From contig CM060731.1 of the NCBI GenBank assembly GCA_030704615.1, forward strand, positions 19,592,001 through 19,656,000: a stretch of 64,000 nt of DNA, in the 5' to 3' direction. Shown here in pieces: positions 23,301-33,564 of the stretch. The notes under the pieces were generated by a model. That model was given only the letters and a program-made list of their open reading frames with translations. It was not told the DNA's origin and did not search any database. A program made the translations under genes and the position numbers. Position 1 is the first letter of the stretch. Each line of letters opens with the position of its first letter. Origin of the DNA: Takakia lepidozioides. Lineage: Eukaryota > Streptophyta > Takakiopsida > Takakiales > Takakiaceae.

Positions 23301-24300
23301 GTTGTGATGAATGTCAGAGGCTAGGACCTTTGCAGAGATCTGGGAAGATGGCTTTGCATCCTACAATGCCTACGGAACCATTTCAGAAATGGGGACTAGA
23401 CTTTGTTGGACCAATTAACCCACCAGCCAAGAATACAGAGAACAGGTACATAATTACAGCCACTGATTATACTACGAAGTGGGTGGAAGCTAAAGCTTTG
23501 AGGGACAACACAGCCAAGTCCACAGCAAGGTTCCTGTATGAGAACATACTTACATGATTTGGCTGTCCCTTGGAATTTATCAGTGTGTTTCTTGTCTATT
23601 CCGTGCATCATGCTTGTTACACCGCCAACTCGCGGAGGAGGAGGCAGCTCGAATAGGATATCGCCATCAAAAGTCTCTGGCAGGAACTTCACAGGTACCT
23701 GCTTTAAAGATTCCCAATCAATTCCTCGCAACTCACTTTTGAAACCTGCCATTCCTTTCGCCCGTAGTTTTGGAATGACACTATGAATCTCTTCTTCATC
23801 CGCTTCCACAACTACAGTAGGAAGGACTGGATTTGGAATTTCACTTATGTCATCATCGGACGAATCCGAAAGCTCAACGATTGGAGTGGAGGACGTCTGT
23901 TCTTGTTTCACCACCACCTCCCTCTTGTCTTCAACGACTGAAGCAGCAGTCCCGGCCGTCACATATGATCCAAGGGACTTTTGCCGAGGCTCTCCAAGTA
24001 CTTTGTATCTACCAGGGCGCACTCTCCACTGGCTGACATGAGCCGTCTCATCACGGTTTTTGAAAGAGTATTTCAACAACTTCCCGTCTAAATCGTACAC
24101 CTCTTTCTCCAAGAAGATAGAGCCATTCTGAAGCTCAAACCGGGTAGCCAAGACATGTTCCAGAACAATTGCAAATCTATTGTCAATGACTTCCTTGGAG
24201 AACGACACTGGTTTCTCGTCAGAGAAGAACTCCGCTTCAGAGGAAGCTATCTTGCCTCCTCTCGTACGAAGATGCCTTGCTATCGCAGCTCTTCAGTGAA
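20386..24300 (-). pseudogene. Mutator-like transposase with C-x2-H core and SWIM finger
   Basis: Read from the right. The N-terminal part (24208-23590) holds an acidic, Ser-rich linker (VELSDSSDDDISEIP). After an inserted integrase fragment, zinc-finger-like segments follow (VCNGHLRCDNLNC, FVCKFCKL, CVHVGFHNHPV). The core follows, with a candidate Asp (FDHVKRVKDW), MADSA, a TAG at 22254-22256, then CLFHW (C-x2-H), and a helical stretch with ALEDWLAFWHFRYREW. A TAA interrupts at 21660-21662. The C-terminal SWIM finger reads CTCPDF ... CKHLYF (frame 20386-21039), reached after at least two frameshifts (about 21264-21409 and 21040). SWIM fingers and C/D-x2-H are typical of Mutator-like transposases, which cut at the TIRs. 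Dead copy. Confidence 0.8.
23258..23583 (+). pseudogene. Integrase fragment inserted in the transposase gene
   Basis: A 326-bp plus-strand piece almost identical to 48520-48840 of the 13-kb LTR retrotransposon. It covers the HHCC end ([16 protein letters not shown]), [11 protein letters not shown] and [13 protein letters not shown] up to FGCPLEFIS. Here the frame is intact until a TGA at the ILT position, whereas the 48-kb copy carries small indels in the same stretch. It interrupts the minus-strand transposase frame: host sequence reads MMHGIDKKH on one side and [19 protein letters not shown] on the other. There are no LTRs and no clear target duplication, so it looks like captured filler DNA. 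Confidence 0.85.
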
Positions 24301-24953
24301 ATCTGTTGACTGAGGTCTCCAAAACACTGTTGAAGAATGAGCAAAGAATATCGCGGAGAAAGTACACACGATGATTGTGCACATTCTGTTATTCCTTGCC
24401 TCTGGCAAACTCTTGCAGACATGCAACCGTCCATTTTAATTACTTTTGTTGTGGGCCCTGTAGATAGAGTATCCCTATGAGCAATTTCGGTAGCTGTCAA
24501 ACCTTTATTCAGAACCTCATCAATTAACATAATAACTAGCCGACTTCTCAAAAGTGTGTCAAATGATCTGAGGGTGCATCTCTAAAATCTGTCGCTGTTA
24601 TTTTCAATTATTGAAACCCTTCAAATAAACGACACGCCGTTCATTTTGGGCGACACATGTCAGACATCGATAACTACATTGCAGACGAACAGCTGTCCAC
24701 TAATGGCTGGCAGGTGCACTAATAAGGGAATGACATTTGTGTAACGGTCACGCGAGTGGGAATCCGATGCTTCTAGAGACAATCCCCAACGCACGCAACT
24801 CCGCAAGAAATCAAGAGTCACATTGTCCTTCTCGTTTCCGCACTTAAGGGGAGAGAGGTAGTCAAGCTGGAGAGGGTTCCTTCTACGATACGAAAGAGAA
24901 GGAAGTCACTTTATTTTACTTCCCTTAGAGAGAGACTCAGAGCAAGAGAGCAA
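24301..24953. promoter_or_regulatory. Central divergent intergenic region of the TIR element
   Basis: The two genes of the element are transcribed away from this region, so it should contain both promoters. The plus-strand leader before ATG 24954 is purine rich (AGAGAGAGACTCAGAGCAAG). The exact start of the minus gene is unclear: frames here are short (for example 24237-24551) and could be leader or an upstream exon. Confidence 0.5.
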
Positions 24954-25326
24954 ATGACGAGGCGTCGTTTGATGGAGAACACAAGGCCACGACAGCAGGT
25001 GAACGCGGAGACTGCAACACAAGAGCAGACCGAGAATGAGGTTGCAGCTGTCACACAGTCGGAGGGAACAGTGAGCGTTGGAAACCAGACTGTGGAAGCA
25101 GAGATGATTCACAAGGAAACTGAAGGAGGTGGAAGTCCGGGGAACGCAGAACCGGGAGAAGGTCTCCAAACCCTAGAGCAGACAGAAATTCCAGCAGATG
25201 TGAGGAGGAAGAGGAAAGCTGCAGAAGGGGATCCAAACTCAAAACCTAAGAAGGCACCAGTAAGTGTTCTCTACCTTCCATTTCCTGTTTACAGATCTAC
25301 GAAGAGAGTGAGTGAAATGCCTAGAA

Positions 25327-26265
25327 AGTGATGGTCGGTACCGACCATCACTATGAAGTCATGTTGATTTGCTTTGTACTCCTCTGTTTATCGTTTTCCA
25401 CACCAGCAATTTGTGACTGGCGGTACGGTACCGCCATTCACTGTTCTTCAGATCATAGAGTCAGTCTAATTGCTTTTCAATCACTCTTTCTCTTCCATTC
25501 TGTAGCAGGAACCTGTGATTGTCGGCAACGTCATTCTCTTTCTTTTTCAAAACTCTCATTCTGATACAACAAAAAGTGAGTGTCGGTGCCGACAGTAACT
25601 ATGATCCAGTATTGACGTACACCAAACGCAATGCTTTCCATTCTAGTGTAGTGTGAGTGTTGTTAACGCCATTCGATTCTCCTCATGAGCTTCATGTACC
25701 TGTATGTGTAGAGAGAGAGTGATGGTCGGCATCTTCAGTCATATAGTCTTGCATTGCATTTTCTCTGTTTCCGGTTGAACAGATTAGGGAAGAGGAATGG
25801 CGGTACCGCCAATCACTTTTTTTGAGACCATGCTATAGCTTCATGTAGAGTATCGATTGCAAAGTACATTCCAAACATACAAGACATAGTGATTGTTTGT
25901 GACGATCATCACAATGGAGTCTCTCTGACTTATGTGCACTCACTTTCTGCCCTAAACTAAAGTGAGTGTCGGTGCTGCCAATCACTAAGAGATATATTTC
26001 CTTGCACCAAACCGATCTTGTAGGTCCTTCAAATGTAATGTTTTTTGATAGTCGTTAACACCGTTCGCTAATGCGCAGAACCTCTCTGTACCTACTTGCC
26101 CAGAAACATAGTGATTGTCGGTACCGACCATCACTATGTAGTCATAGTGTTTTGGTTTACATTTGTCTGTATCAGCTTTTTTTGTGTAGATGGTTGTGAA
26201 TGTCAGTGCCGCCATTCACTGTGATTTGAGACGAGACAGACTGATGGTCGGTACCGACATTCACT
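25327..26265. repeat. Array of 13 spaced palindromes in intron 1 of the ParB-methyltransferase gene
   Basis: Palindrome starts: 25327, 25413, 25514, 25575, 25650, 25718, 25794, 25888, 25961, 26046, 26110, 26195, 26240. Spacing is 45-101 bp, mean about 76. The copy at 25327-25352 is a perfect 26-bp palindrome with half-site AGTGATGGTCGGT and centre GGTACC. Others keep the ends (GTGA/TCAC) and vary inside. Several changes are paired in both arms: TGGCGGTACCGCCA at 25798-25811, and TGTCGG/CCGACA at 25575. The unit spacers are unrelated to each other. Confidence 0.9.
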
Positions 26266-26320
26266 ATTTGCACATAACTCAGTGTCTGATTGGCATGACA
26301 TCGTGCAAAAAACTGTGAAG

Positions 26321-27199
26321 TCCAAGCAGATAGGAACAGAGGCAAAAGGTTCTGGAGATGGGGACGAGTCTGCCAAGAGCTCTGAGAATAGCACTACCTT
26401 GACAAGGTGAAAGAACTCATGTCATTCCAAAAGGTAAACTCTCAGGAGGTTATTAGGGACATGCTCGTCTCTGGAGGGCGTCTGGACATCCCACTATGCC
26501 GGATGATATCTATGCCTGTTGTACGCTCATCTTTCCCATGACATTACAAAATTGGAAACTGATTTCGTGCATGGATACAAACTTGGTGCACAAGTTTTTT
26601 ATGTGTCACTGACGGATACAAATGGGAAAAATACATTAGTGTCTCCTGAGATCACAGATACCTGGGATGAGTGCTGGAAGGATGTTAGTGAGGAGTTCGA
26701 GCTGGGCCTCATGATGGGAAGAAACACCTAGCAATTCTGCAACCACATGTTCTACGTCTGGGACGGCAACCACCGATTGCTGGCATGGATGGGATATATT
26801 CAGAAACATCATTCAAAAGACAAAGATCAGCATGTTGCTGTAGAGGCAATGGTTCTGGATCCTGGAAACGAGATTGCTAGGCTTCTTACAACTATGCATG
26901 ACGTGAACAAGTAAGTCATCCTAGAGACTCCATTGCCTCTCTAATGTCTTGTTGATCCCACCCAAAAACGATGTTTACCAATGCATTGTTTTCAATCTTT
27001 TTGCAGATCGACAGAGAAATTGCATGTGACAACAAACTTGGTCCACACACTGTTCCGAATTCAGAGGATTGGTCTGATGAAGCTGGATGATTTTCGCACA
27101 GTACTCCCCCCCGATATAATCAAGAAGTGCGAAACATGAAGAGCTACAGACACTTGGTATTCTTTGACTCGAGAGGCGTTTCTGGAGTACATGTATGCG
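26321..27199 (+). other. ParB-like domain, exons 2 and 3
   Basis: After an acidic lead (GSGDGDESAKSSENSTT) come KELMSFQKVNSQEVIRDML and GGRLDIPLCRMISMP, the opening strand pattern of ParB N-terminal domains. KLGAQVFYVSL follows, then YVWDGNHRLLAWMGYI, which matches the ParB/Srx signature G-x-H-R-x2-A with Asn for the usual first His. The segment ends with VAVEAMVLDP and LLTTMHDVNK. Exon 3 is helical (HVTTNLVHTLFRIQRIGLMK). Stops at 26729-26731 and 27137-27139 are in frame. Confidence 0.65.
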
Positions 27200-28110
27200 G
27201 TAAGGCCGAGCCTGTACTCACTTGCCTTTTTGAATACATGTTTGTAATTTGTTTTTTCTCATACCTATTTTAATCAATGCAGCAAGAACTAGCAGAGGCA
27301 GCTGAGAAGGGGAAATCCGAATACTACCGCACTACAATAGAGGAACTTAGGACATCAAAGGGTATGGAGGCAGCAATAAAGAAGGAGTATGAAATTCGGA
27401 GAACCAAACTGATGTCCGCCTTCTCTAAGCAGCTTAGAATAGTAGATCTTGGCCTTGGAGAGGAGTTCCTTCTGCAGATCAAATCTCACTATGACAAGCA
27501 CGTGCACCCGGAGATGCAGCAGGAGAAATTGCACAGGCTGGCCATCTCCATGGTTGACCCCCAAACCAAAATTAGATGGCTGGAGATTTGGAACTCAGAT
27601 CAGACAGTGAAGGACTTGAATCAGTTCCCTAAGAGCACTATACAGCCTGGTACAAAGGTGGAGGGAATCGGTGACATTGTGTTTGACAACTGGCTTCACA
27701 AGGCTACATTTTGGAGTCAGGTGTGTATTCATTGAAGTTTCATCTTTGTTGACTTCATGAATGTCATGACTACCTTATTTGCAAAACTGACAAATGTACC
27801 ATTTGTAGCTGGAGAAGCGCGTCATCCTTGTCCTCGAGCAGAATTTGAAGGACCTGAACATTTCTATTGTTTCCCCGTCTCAAATGACATTGGAAGCATA
27901 CATCAGGAAGTGGAGAGGTCTCACTTGGCTTTACTGTTTTTTCCGAGAGTTTTCGAAGGATGGTAACATTCTACGGCCCAACGACTTTGACAGTCAGGTT
28001 GGGGGGGAGTGGGCCATGATGCGAGTTGTGTACAGGTGCATTTCCAACTAGAAACTATGTTGCATCTTCTGAGTAATCCTTAGGCGTTAGAAGGGCTCTT
28101 CACTGATAGG

Positions 28111-28370
28111 AAGTCAATGTCGGTGCCGACATTCACTTCCATGACTGTGAGATCTTATGGACAGAGATTTCATTCACTTGGATTAGGGAACTTAGGGTGT
28201 GCTGGCAGTGTTCTTGAATGGAATTTTGTGACTGTCATTGACGACCATCGCATCCAAAGCTAGTGTGAGCTTCTATACCGAGAGATTTCTTGTATGTTTT
28301 CTAGGGTGCCCAATAGTTCTATGCAGTGTTTCTCTTACGAATTTCTGAATGACGGTGCCGACATTCACTT
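28111..28370. repeat. Three further palindromes in intron 5
   Basis: Copies at 28111-28138 (AATGTCGGTGCCGACATT core), 28227-28252 (degenerate, TGACTGTCATTGACGACCA) and 28345-28370 (TGACGGTGCCGACATTCA), spaced about 117 bp. Same family as the intron 1 array. Confidence 0.85.
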
Positions 28371-28410
28371 TGAGAACAATGGGCTTCTGCATAGAGAGGT
28401 TGATTTCTAG

Positions 28411-29505
28411 TTTGTCTCATGGTTCGCAAGTACACAAAATATGTGCTGATGGAAGGAAATCACCTCAGTGGTGTCCCGGATTATCTTGACATGCGGTCGG
28501 ACCCGGGAAACGATCCAACCATGTATACTGCAGGGATATTGAGTTGGGTGTTCGGGTTCTGCAACTATTTCCTTTATGATGCAGGGACACTTCTACTCTT
28601 TCAGTCATGTGACAAGGATAGTCGTCAGGCATTGGCATCGTACCTGAAGTCCTCTGGGTTTGAAATTCTGCGCACATGAAATTGTGTGAACATCCTCTAC
28701 CTTGTGAAAGGGGGTTGTCCTAGTCAGCTGGTATGACACCTCCTTCTTAGGTGTGCTTTGTTGCTTTATTTCAACGTATTCTACAGTGTAACTCTACAAT
28801 TATCTGTGATGATCGGCACCGATCATCAAAAAGACTTGACTGATCAATTTGTTGCATGCCGATGTTTTGAAGTGCCAATCTACAAAATTCCACTGTTGTT
28901 TATGTTTCACACCTTAACCTCATGTCTTTCGCAGACGAGGATGTTCGAGGCGATCTACCTGCGGAGGATTCGCACCTCAAAGACACCATCCTTCGTTCGC
29001 AGCTTCAAGATTTCTGACCAAGGGAGTTTCATCAATCCCCTGTATGAGCCGCATGTCGATGACATTTTGTACAACTTCATGCAGCCCACTCAGACTCTCA
29101 AAAAACCAGATGGCACTCCCTGGAGAGGTGCAAAGGAGAAAACCCCAACATTTATGCGGACACTGCTGGAGTCATGCAGCCACCATTCTGCACGGGTGGT
29201 CGACCTCTCCGTATCCACAGGTTCGTTTTCTCCCTTCAGATTTCGTTTTCTTTCACCATTTTTATCTTCGTTAATCCCCCCCTACAAGCTGTTCTTGTTC
29301 TCTTGTCTGTTGCAGGAGGAACATACCATACGTGCAAGGCAGGCGGCAGATCCCTTTTCGGCATGGAGGGTGACTTTGACCTATACAAGACTGTGCTCCT
29401 CCCCCTTTTGTCTGGCTCTATATCAGGCACACAAACGGAAACGATTCAAATCCGAAATGATGAGGATCACAAGGATAAGCAGGTCCACAACAATTTTTCA
29501 TGTGA
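28411..29505 (+). other. N4/N6-type DNA methyltransferase domain, exons 6 to 8
   Basis: The order is that of beta-class enzymes. A catalytic-side region comes first (GVPDYLDMRSDPGNDPTMYT, where a DPPY-like tetrad is expected but SDPGN is seen), then the strand LLLFQSCDKDSRQALASYL and the segment W-NCVNILYLVKG with TGA for the expected Trp at 28677. The AdoMet-binding end follows: ARVVDLSVSTGGTYHTC, then AGGRSLFGMEGDFDLY. This matches the D-x-F/L-x-G-S/T-G-x-T-x3-C/A-x4-GR-x2-G-x-E pattern of these enzymes. The splice between exons 7 and 8 falls inside motif I (STG|G). The altered DPPY region raises doubt about activity. Confidence 0.75.
28804..28829. repeat. Single palindrome in intron 6
   Basis: Reads TGATGATCGGCACCGATCAT then CA. 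Relative to the 25327 copy, both arms changed together (GGTCGG to GATCGG and CCGACC to CCGATC), keeping the dyad. Confidence 0.85.
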
Positions 29506-29989
29506 GTAAGTCTGCAATGGAATTGTCATTCCACTTTGGGCGCCCTTTTCAATCGCAGACATCAAATTTGCAGTAATAACGTATTCCTTGCTGTGACTTG
29601 TAGGAAAGGCAACGATGGATCTTTAGGAGACACCCCCATTTGTGGCGAGACTGTTTTCGACAGCCCCCTTTCCACTTTTGGGCTTCCTGTGTATGCCGAA
29701 GCAATGGCACTTCAAATGGCCGAGGCTCTCTCCCCTAACTTTTTATTGCCCAACCGCAGGTGTAGCCATCGTAGATCCGGAGTTCTAAAATACTTGGACT
29801 TGGATGCAGAGGACACGGGGATAGATTGTATTGACTCCGAGTCAGACTGAACTACGCATTTTTAATGTTCATTTCTCATCCTCTTCGTAAAAGATTGAAT
29901 TCCCCTACTTTATTGCAGATGTTCCGGCAGAAAGAAAAAGGAACAAAGAATCCACTCAGAATGAAATGGCAATCTTCATGAATCCATCC

Positions 29990-30345
29990 CACAACCACCA
30001 CAAAGCCATTGTGCATTCATCTACACTGTATTCATGCATCCTCCATTCATAAATGTTTTCCATTATTCAACATCCATTGTACATTCATCCACTGCACTCT
30101 CGAATCCATCTTACAAACCCCTCACACTCATGTCATATACATTGTGCATTCAAGTACTGTGTATGAATGCATCCTCCTTTCATGAATGTTTTCCATTGTT
30201 CAACATCCATTGTACATTCATCAAACACATATTCATCCATTGAAATCTCATCCATCTGTATTTCATCCATCTGCTTGCGTTGTTCACACCCATCTATCAA
30301 TGTTTCATCCACGCTACATTCATCCATACCGCATTCATCTTTTGC
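29990..30345. repeat. CATTCATCC-type tandem and a duplicated ~55-bp segment
   Basis: The motif CATTCATC(C/T) recurs about 12 times between the gene end and the right TIR. A longer block (GCATCCTCC-TTCAT-AATGTTTTCCATT ... CAACATCCATTGTACATTCA) occurs at about 30034-30092 and again at about 30169-30221. No coding role; short frames here are artefacts of the repeat. Confidence 0.75.
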
Positions 30346-30439
30346 TTTCATTTGGGAATGACCACATCCTTTTATTATGTCGTCCAACTTGTTACCGCGG
30401 TTAAGGGTGCTCTTCCGCGGAAATACACTCCGCTTCTTC

Positions 30440-30570
30440 CTTGGCGCGCGGTGACGTGGCGTTTAAGCGTTATGACGTGGAGTGAGATTGGTGACGTGGC
30501 GTGGGCGCAAGGTGACATGGCGTGAGCGCAGCTGTGCTCACGCGACCAGGCTCACGCCGATGCATCCCTG
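30440..30570. repeat. Right TIR and subterminal repeats
   Basis: Contains GGTGACGTGGCG three times, TGACATGGCGTGAGC, then GCTCACGC and GGCTCACGCCGATGCATCCC and ends CTG at 30570. The reverse complement aligns with the left terminus with a few short gaps. Confidence 0.85.
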
Positions 30571-33040
30571 TTTTTTTGGAGGGGATGTCCTTAAGGTAGC
30601 GGTCTAATAGCCAGCAGATTTCAGTAGCGAAATCTTGTTTGGGTGGCAGTATCTGATATGTCTGTGGGTTAGGAGTAGAGTATTTATGCTAGAGCCACGC
30701 TAGCCGATCATTGGGGATGAGGCCAATGTATCGGCCATTGTGGGCATAGACTTTTGACCGCTACGGACCCTGACAGATTAAGGGGGAGTCGTGGGCAATG
30801 TCTTTATCATGGTTACATTCGATAATATAATATTGACGTGAATGTGAGGAATGGCGAGCGGGTAGGGAATGTTGCGGGCATCTGTGAGTTGTGCCTGGGA
30901 GACATGTTGATGGTGAATGTGTGTTAGGTAGTTAATGTTAGTACGTTTATGGAACGCAGCAAGGAGGGCGAGGTTGTGGATGGGGTCACAGTCGTCGTGT
31001 GAACCAAAGAGGTCGTCCTCAATTTGCCAAGTGTTGTCATCTGAGGAAAAACCGGCCTATTTGCATAGGTAGTACGTATCCAGACATGTAGCGCCGAACG
31101 CATCAGTTGATGTCTGGGTTCTGACCCCGAGAATGTCTTCAATAATGAAAGCGGTGGAGTTGTTAGGATCGACACTATAAGTGGGAGAACACGACAGGTA
31201 GAAGGGGGGGATTATGTCTACCTCGGTGCTGTAAGAAGTAGGGGAGAGGGTGGGGGAGGTTTGAGTGTGTGAGTGACGGGGTGGTGGGCTGGCAGGGTTA
31301 TGCTAGGGGTATGGGTGAGGAGTAGGATGGGGAGGGGGCTGTGGCGCAGGGGAGAGTGTCGATGGTACGAATATCCTCGGCATGAGAGGATTTAAGCATT
31401 TGTAGGATAGAGGGGGTAGGGGTGGTACGAAAAGCGGGGAGCAGATCCTACGAACTGGGGGGAAAAGAAGACAGGGTAGGTCACATTCAAGAGTACATGA
31501 GGCCGATGGGTGGCAAAATAGGGTACGGAGGTGGTTAAGGAATCTACAGGTTTTGGCAGTGGCTATGGAGTGTTTAAGGGTGAATTCTACGGGGGTCAAG
31601 AGGCGGTTGCCGGTGGCAGTGGTGAGTTGGGTGAGGGTTGTGATGTGTCGTCCTTTGAAATATTTGATGATAAATATCTTTTGGCGGGGGAACTTGCGTT
31701 CGAATTGGGAGAGGAAAATGCCAGGTCTGTTCGAGGGGAGACATGGATTTGGGGTAATCAGCAAGATCGGTTTGCACACTGGTTTTCATCTGGCGGAGTA
31801 TGAATAGGGAGCAGGTGGTAGGGGAATGGAGACAAGACTGTGAGTGGAGGAAAGGTAGTGAGTGAAGTCCGTTATACTTGGAGGCCAGGTGTTTGAGTAG
31901 CCCACGGTAGATGAGACCTAGACGACTCGGGTCGTTGAGGGCTTCGAGTAGTTGGGAGCCAAGAGTGCGCGAGTATGATATTATTAAGGGACTAGTTGTA
32001 CCGATGCCATAGCTGTCCGTGGGAAGTTGAGTGAAAGCATTGGGAGTGCTAGTTGGGAGACCACAAATGCGCTTAATGAGTTGGATAATTTGTCCAGGTC
32101 AATTTGGATGATGTCAGGGAGGGAGAAGGGAGCCGCATGGAAGGAGTATTGGACCTGTGGTTTTAGGACGGATTCTTTGAGGGAGAGTTTGGGCCTGATG
32201 GCTATGGGGGCTTTGAGGAGAGCTAGACTTTTATTAGTTAGTTTGGGCAGTGTAGCGATTTTCTGTACGTGCCAGGTGAGCGAGGGGACAAGTTGAAGAC
32301 CTAAGTATGTGTAGGGTTCATCAGGGCCTAGGAAGGGAAATGGTTTGTTCTGGAATTGGATATATAGTTTGTAGTGTGACACAATAGAAGATTTGGTAAG
32401 CTTACTGCGGTGGGTAGCCGCGGTGACGGCGCATTTACGAAGACTTAGCTCTATGCCGGACCATTGGTTAAAGCGTGATAGTTTTTCAACTTGCCGGTTG
32501 AGGTGTTGGGGTTTGTGCGCAAGGATGGCAAGGTCATCCGCGTAAGCGGCAACATAAATTTTGTTTGAGGAAGTTTTGTATTGGTATCCAAGTTTGCCGC
32601 GTGCAATCCATCTGAGCAAGGGTTCAAGGAAGATGATAAAGACGTAAGGACTAAGGGTGTCGCCTTGGATAGTGCCTCGTAGAATCGGGATGGGAGGGGT
32701 AGAACCATAATATGAACCTGTATATTCCGTCGAGCTGTTAGTGTAAATATTGTCGATGAGTTTGTATGGCGTCTGATGGGTAGCCTAGGTCCGTCATAAT
32801 GGCAAGTAGACACGGGTGGTCTAAGGAGCTGAAAGCATTTTTGAAGTCGATATATAGGAGATATATATCTTGTTTGTGAGTTTGGCGTCCTCTAGGGCAG
32901 ATAACACATATTGTATTTGTCTGGTAGTGCTACGTGTGGCACGGAAGCCTTCTTGCGGGTCGCTAAGAATACGGTGGTGTTCACCATAGTTGGACAACAT
33001 CTTGGTAAGGCTTTGGAGACGATTTTGCCAAGCTGCAAAT
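30571..33040 (-). pseudogene. LINE, reverse transcriptase portion (right of the nested transposon)
   Basis: Minus-strand reading from about 33040: NRLQSLTKMLSNYGEHHRIL and DPQEGFRATRSTTRQIQYVL, then (with frameshifts near 32820 and 32630) GTIQGDTLSPYVFIIFLEPL and the catalytic AYADDLAILAHKP at about 32540, then a thumb region with YTYLGLQL. The frame becomes fragmented toward 30600, where it reads EICWLLDRYLKDIPS directly at the transposon border. The 5' end is missing: homology to the start of the polymerase begins at about 33040, so this copy was 5' truncated, as is usual for LINEs. No endonuclease domain is present. Confidence 0.8.
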
Positions 33041-33560
33041 GAACACACAGACTGCCCCATGAAAAATTCCTCGGAGTAGTGAACATTTCTATTGTAATTG
33101 CAAGCCTGCACCTGTTGAGTGCCATGAGCAATGTTAGTCTTAGCAGAACACTCAAACCGCTGGCGCTTAGCCAACATCTGATCCACAAACAGAGACTAGT
33201 TTGCAGGTTCCACACCTGTAACAGAATATGAAAAATAGACAAGTGTCCAAGTCATTGTGGGATGATGTTATTGAACAGATGGTTCCAAATGGTAAACTTT
33301 GTTGATCTGAATCTGAGTCACACTATTCACTCTCTGAAGCACTTTCCTCAATTGAAATAGCGGTAGGCTGTACAAATGCCGCTTGAATGGTAGCCAACGT
33401 AGCTAGCTCTTCTCTATTTAGAACCGTGGCACCATCTATGTTGTCTCAAACCACATCTGAAGTATGGTCTATGGGAGTGATAGGCATGGCTTGAAAGCAA
33501 ACTGTCCTAAGGGGGATAAGGGCCCCCGAGCCCCACTAAATAACAACTGGAATAATTACT
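33041..33560. other. Flank of the LINE, no gene seen
   Basis: Stops in all frames and no repeat recognised. Confidence 0.4.
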
Positions 33561-33564
33561 AGTA

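Larger units (their letters stand above)
24954..29850 (+). pseudogene. ParB-like / N4-N6 DNA methyltransferase fusion gene, nine exons
   Basis: Proposed exons: 24954-25259, 26321-26910, 27007-27199, 27283-27720, 27809-28035, about 28411-28730, 28935-29220, 29316-29505 and 29559-29850. The exon borders chosen from 26910 onward have GT-AG ends and, apart from the exon 5 to 6 junction, keep the frame. Exon 1 is charged and low complexity with a basic patch (RRKRKAAEG). Exon 2 has a ParB/sulfiredoxin-like core (RLDIPLCRMISMP, FYVWDGNHRLLAWM). Exons 6-8 form a beta-class DNA methyltransferase. The last exon is novel and ends acidic (IDCIDSESD). Damage: frameshifts near 26395 and 26540, stops at 26729, 27137 and 28677, and a frame mismatch between exons 5 and 6. 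ParB-methylase fusions are known from phages and bacteria. Here the gene sits in a plant transposon. The product would be predicted to modify adenine or cytosine in DNA. Confidence 0.75.
19750..30570. mobile_element. 10.8-kb TIR transposon carrying a transposase and a ParB-methyltransferase gene
   Basis: Both ends share an inverted terminus: left CAACGACGCAATGGCGTGAG, right (reverse complement) CAGGGATGCATCGGCGTGAG. The match continues through GCCT, TGAGCAC and GCTCACGCCA. Subterminal zones on both sides are packed with TGACGTGGCG / GCGTGAGC. The element lies inside a LINE whose reading frame rejoins when it is removed. Inside, a minus-strand transposase (20386-24300) and a plus-strand ParB-methyltransferase gene (24954-29850) start from a common central region of about 400-700 bp. 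Both genes carry several stops or frameshifts, so this copy appears dead. Best class: Mutator-like, by the C-x2-H motif, SWIM finger and long target duplication. A KDZ or Zisupton relative is an alternative. Confidence 0.85.

Noticed and set aside
25327-26265. The regularly spaced palindromes as a CRISPR array
   Set aside because: The units vary too much, spacing ranges from 45 to 101 bp, there are no cas genes, and the host is a eukaryote. They lie in introns of a spliced gene.
30034-30387. Short frames rich in His, Pro and Ser, or Met and Asp, near the right end of the TIR element
   Set aside because: Artefacts of the CATTCATC tandem. Both strands are open because the repeat lacks stops.
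31531-31807. Plus-strand frames in the LINE region
   Set aside because: Opposite strand of the LINE ORF; Gly- and Val-rich by reverse reading of a Pro/Thr-rich minus frame.
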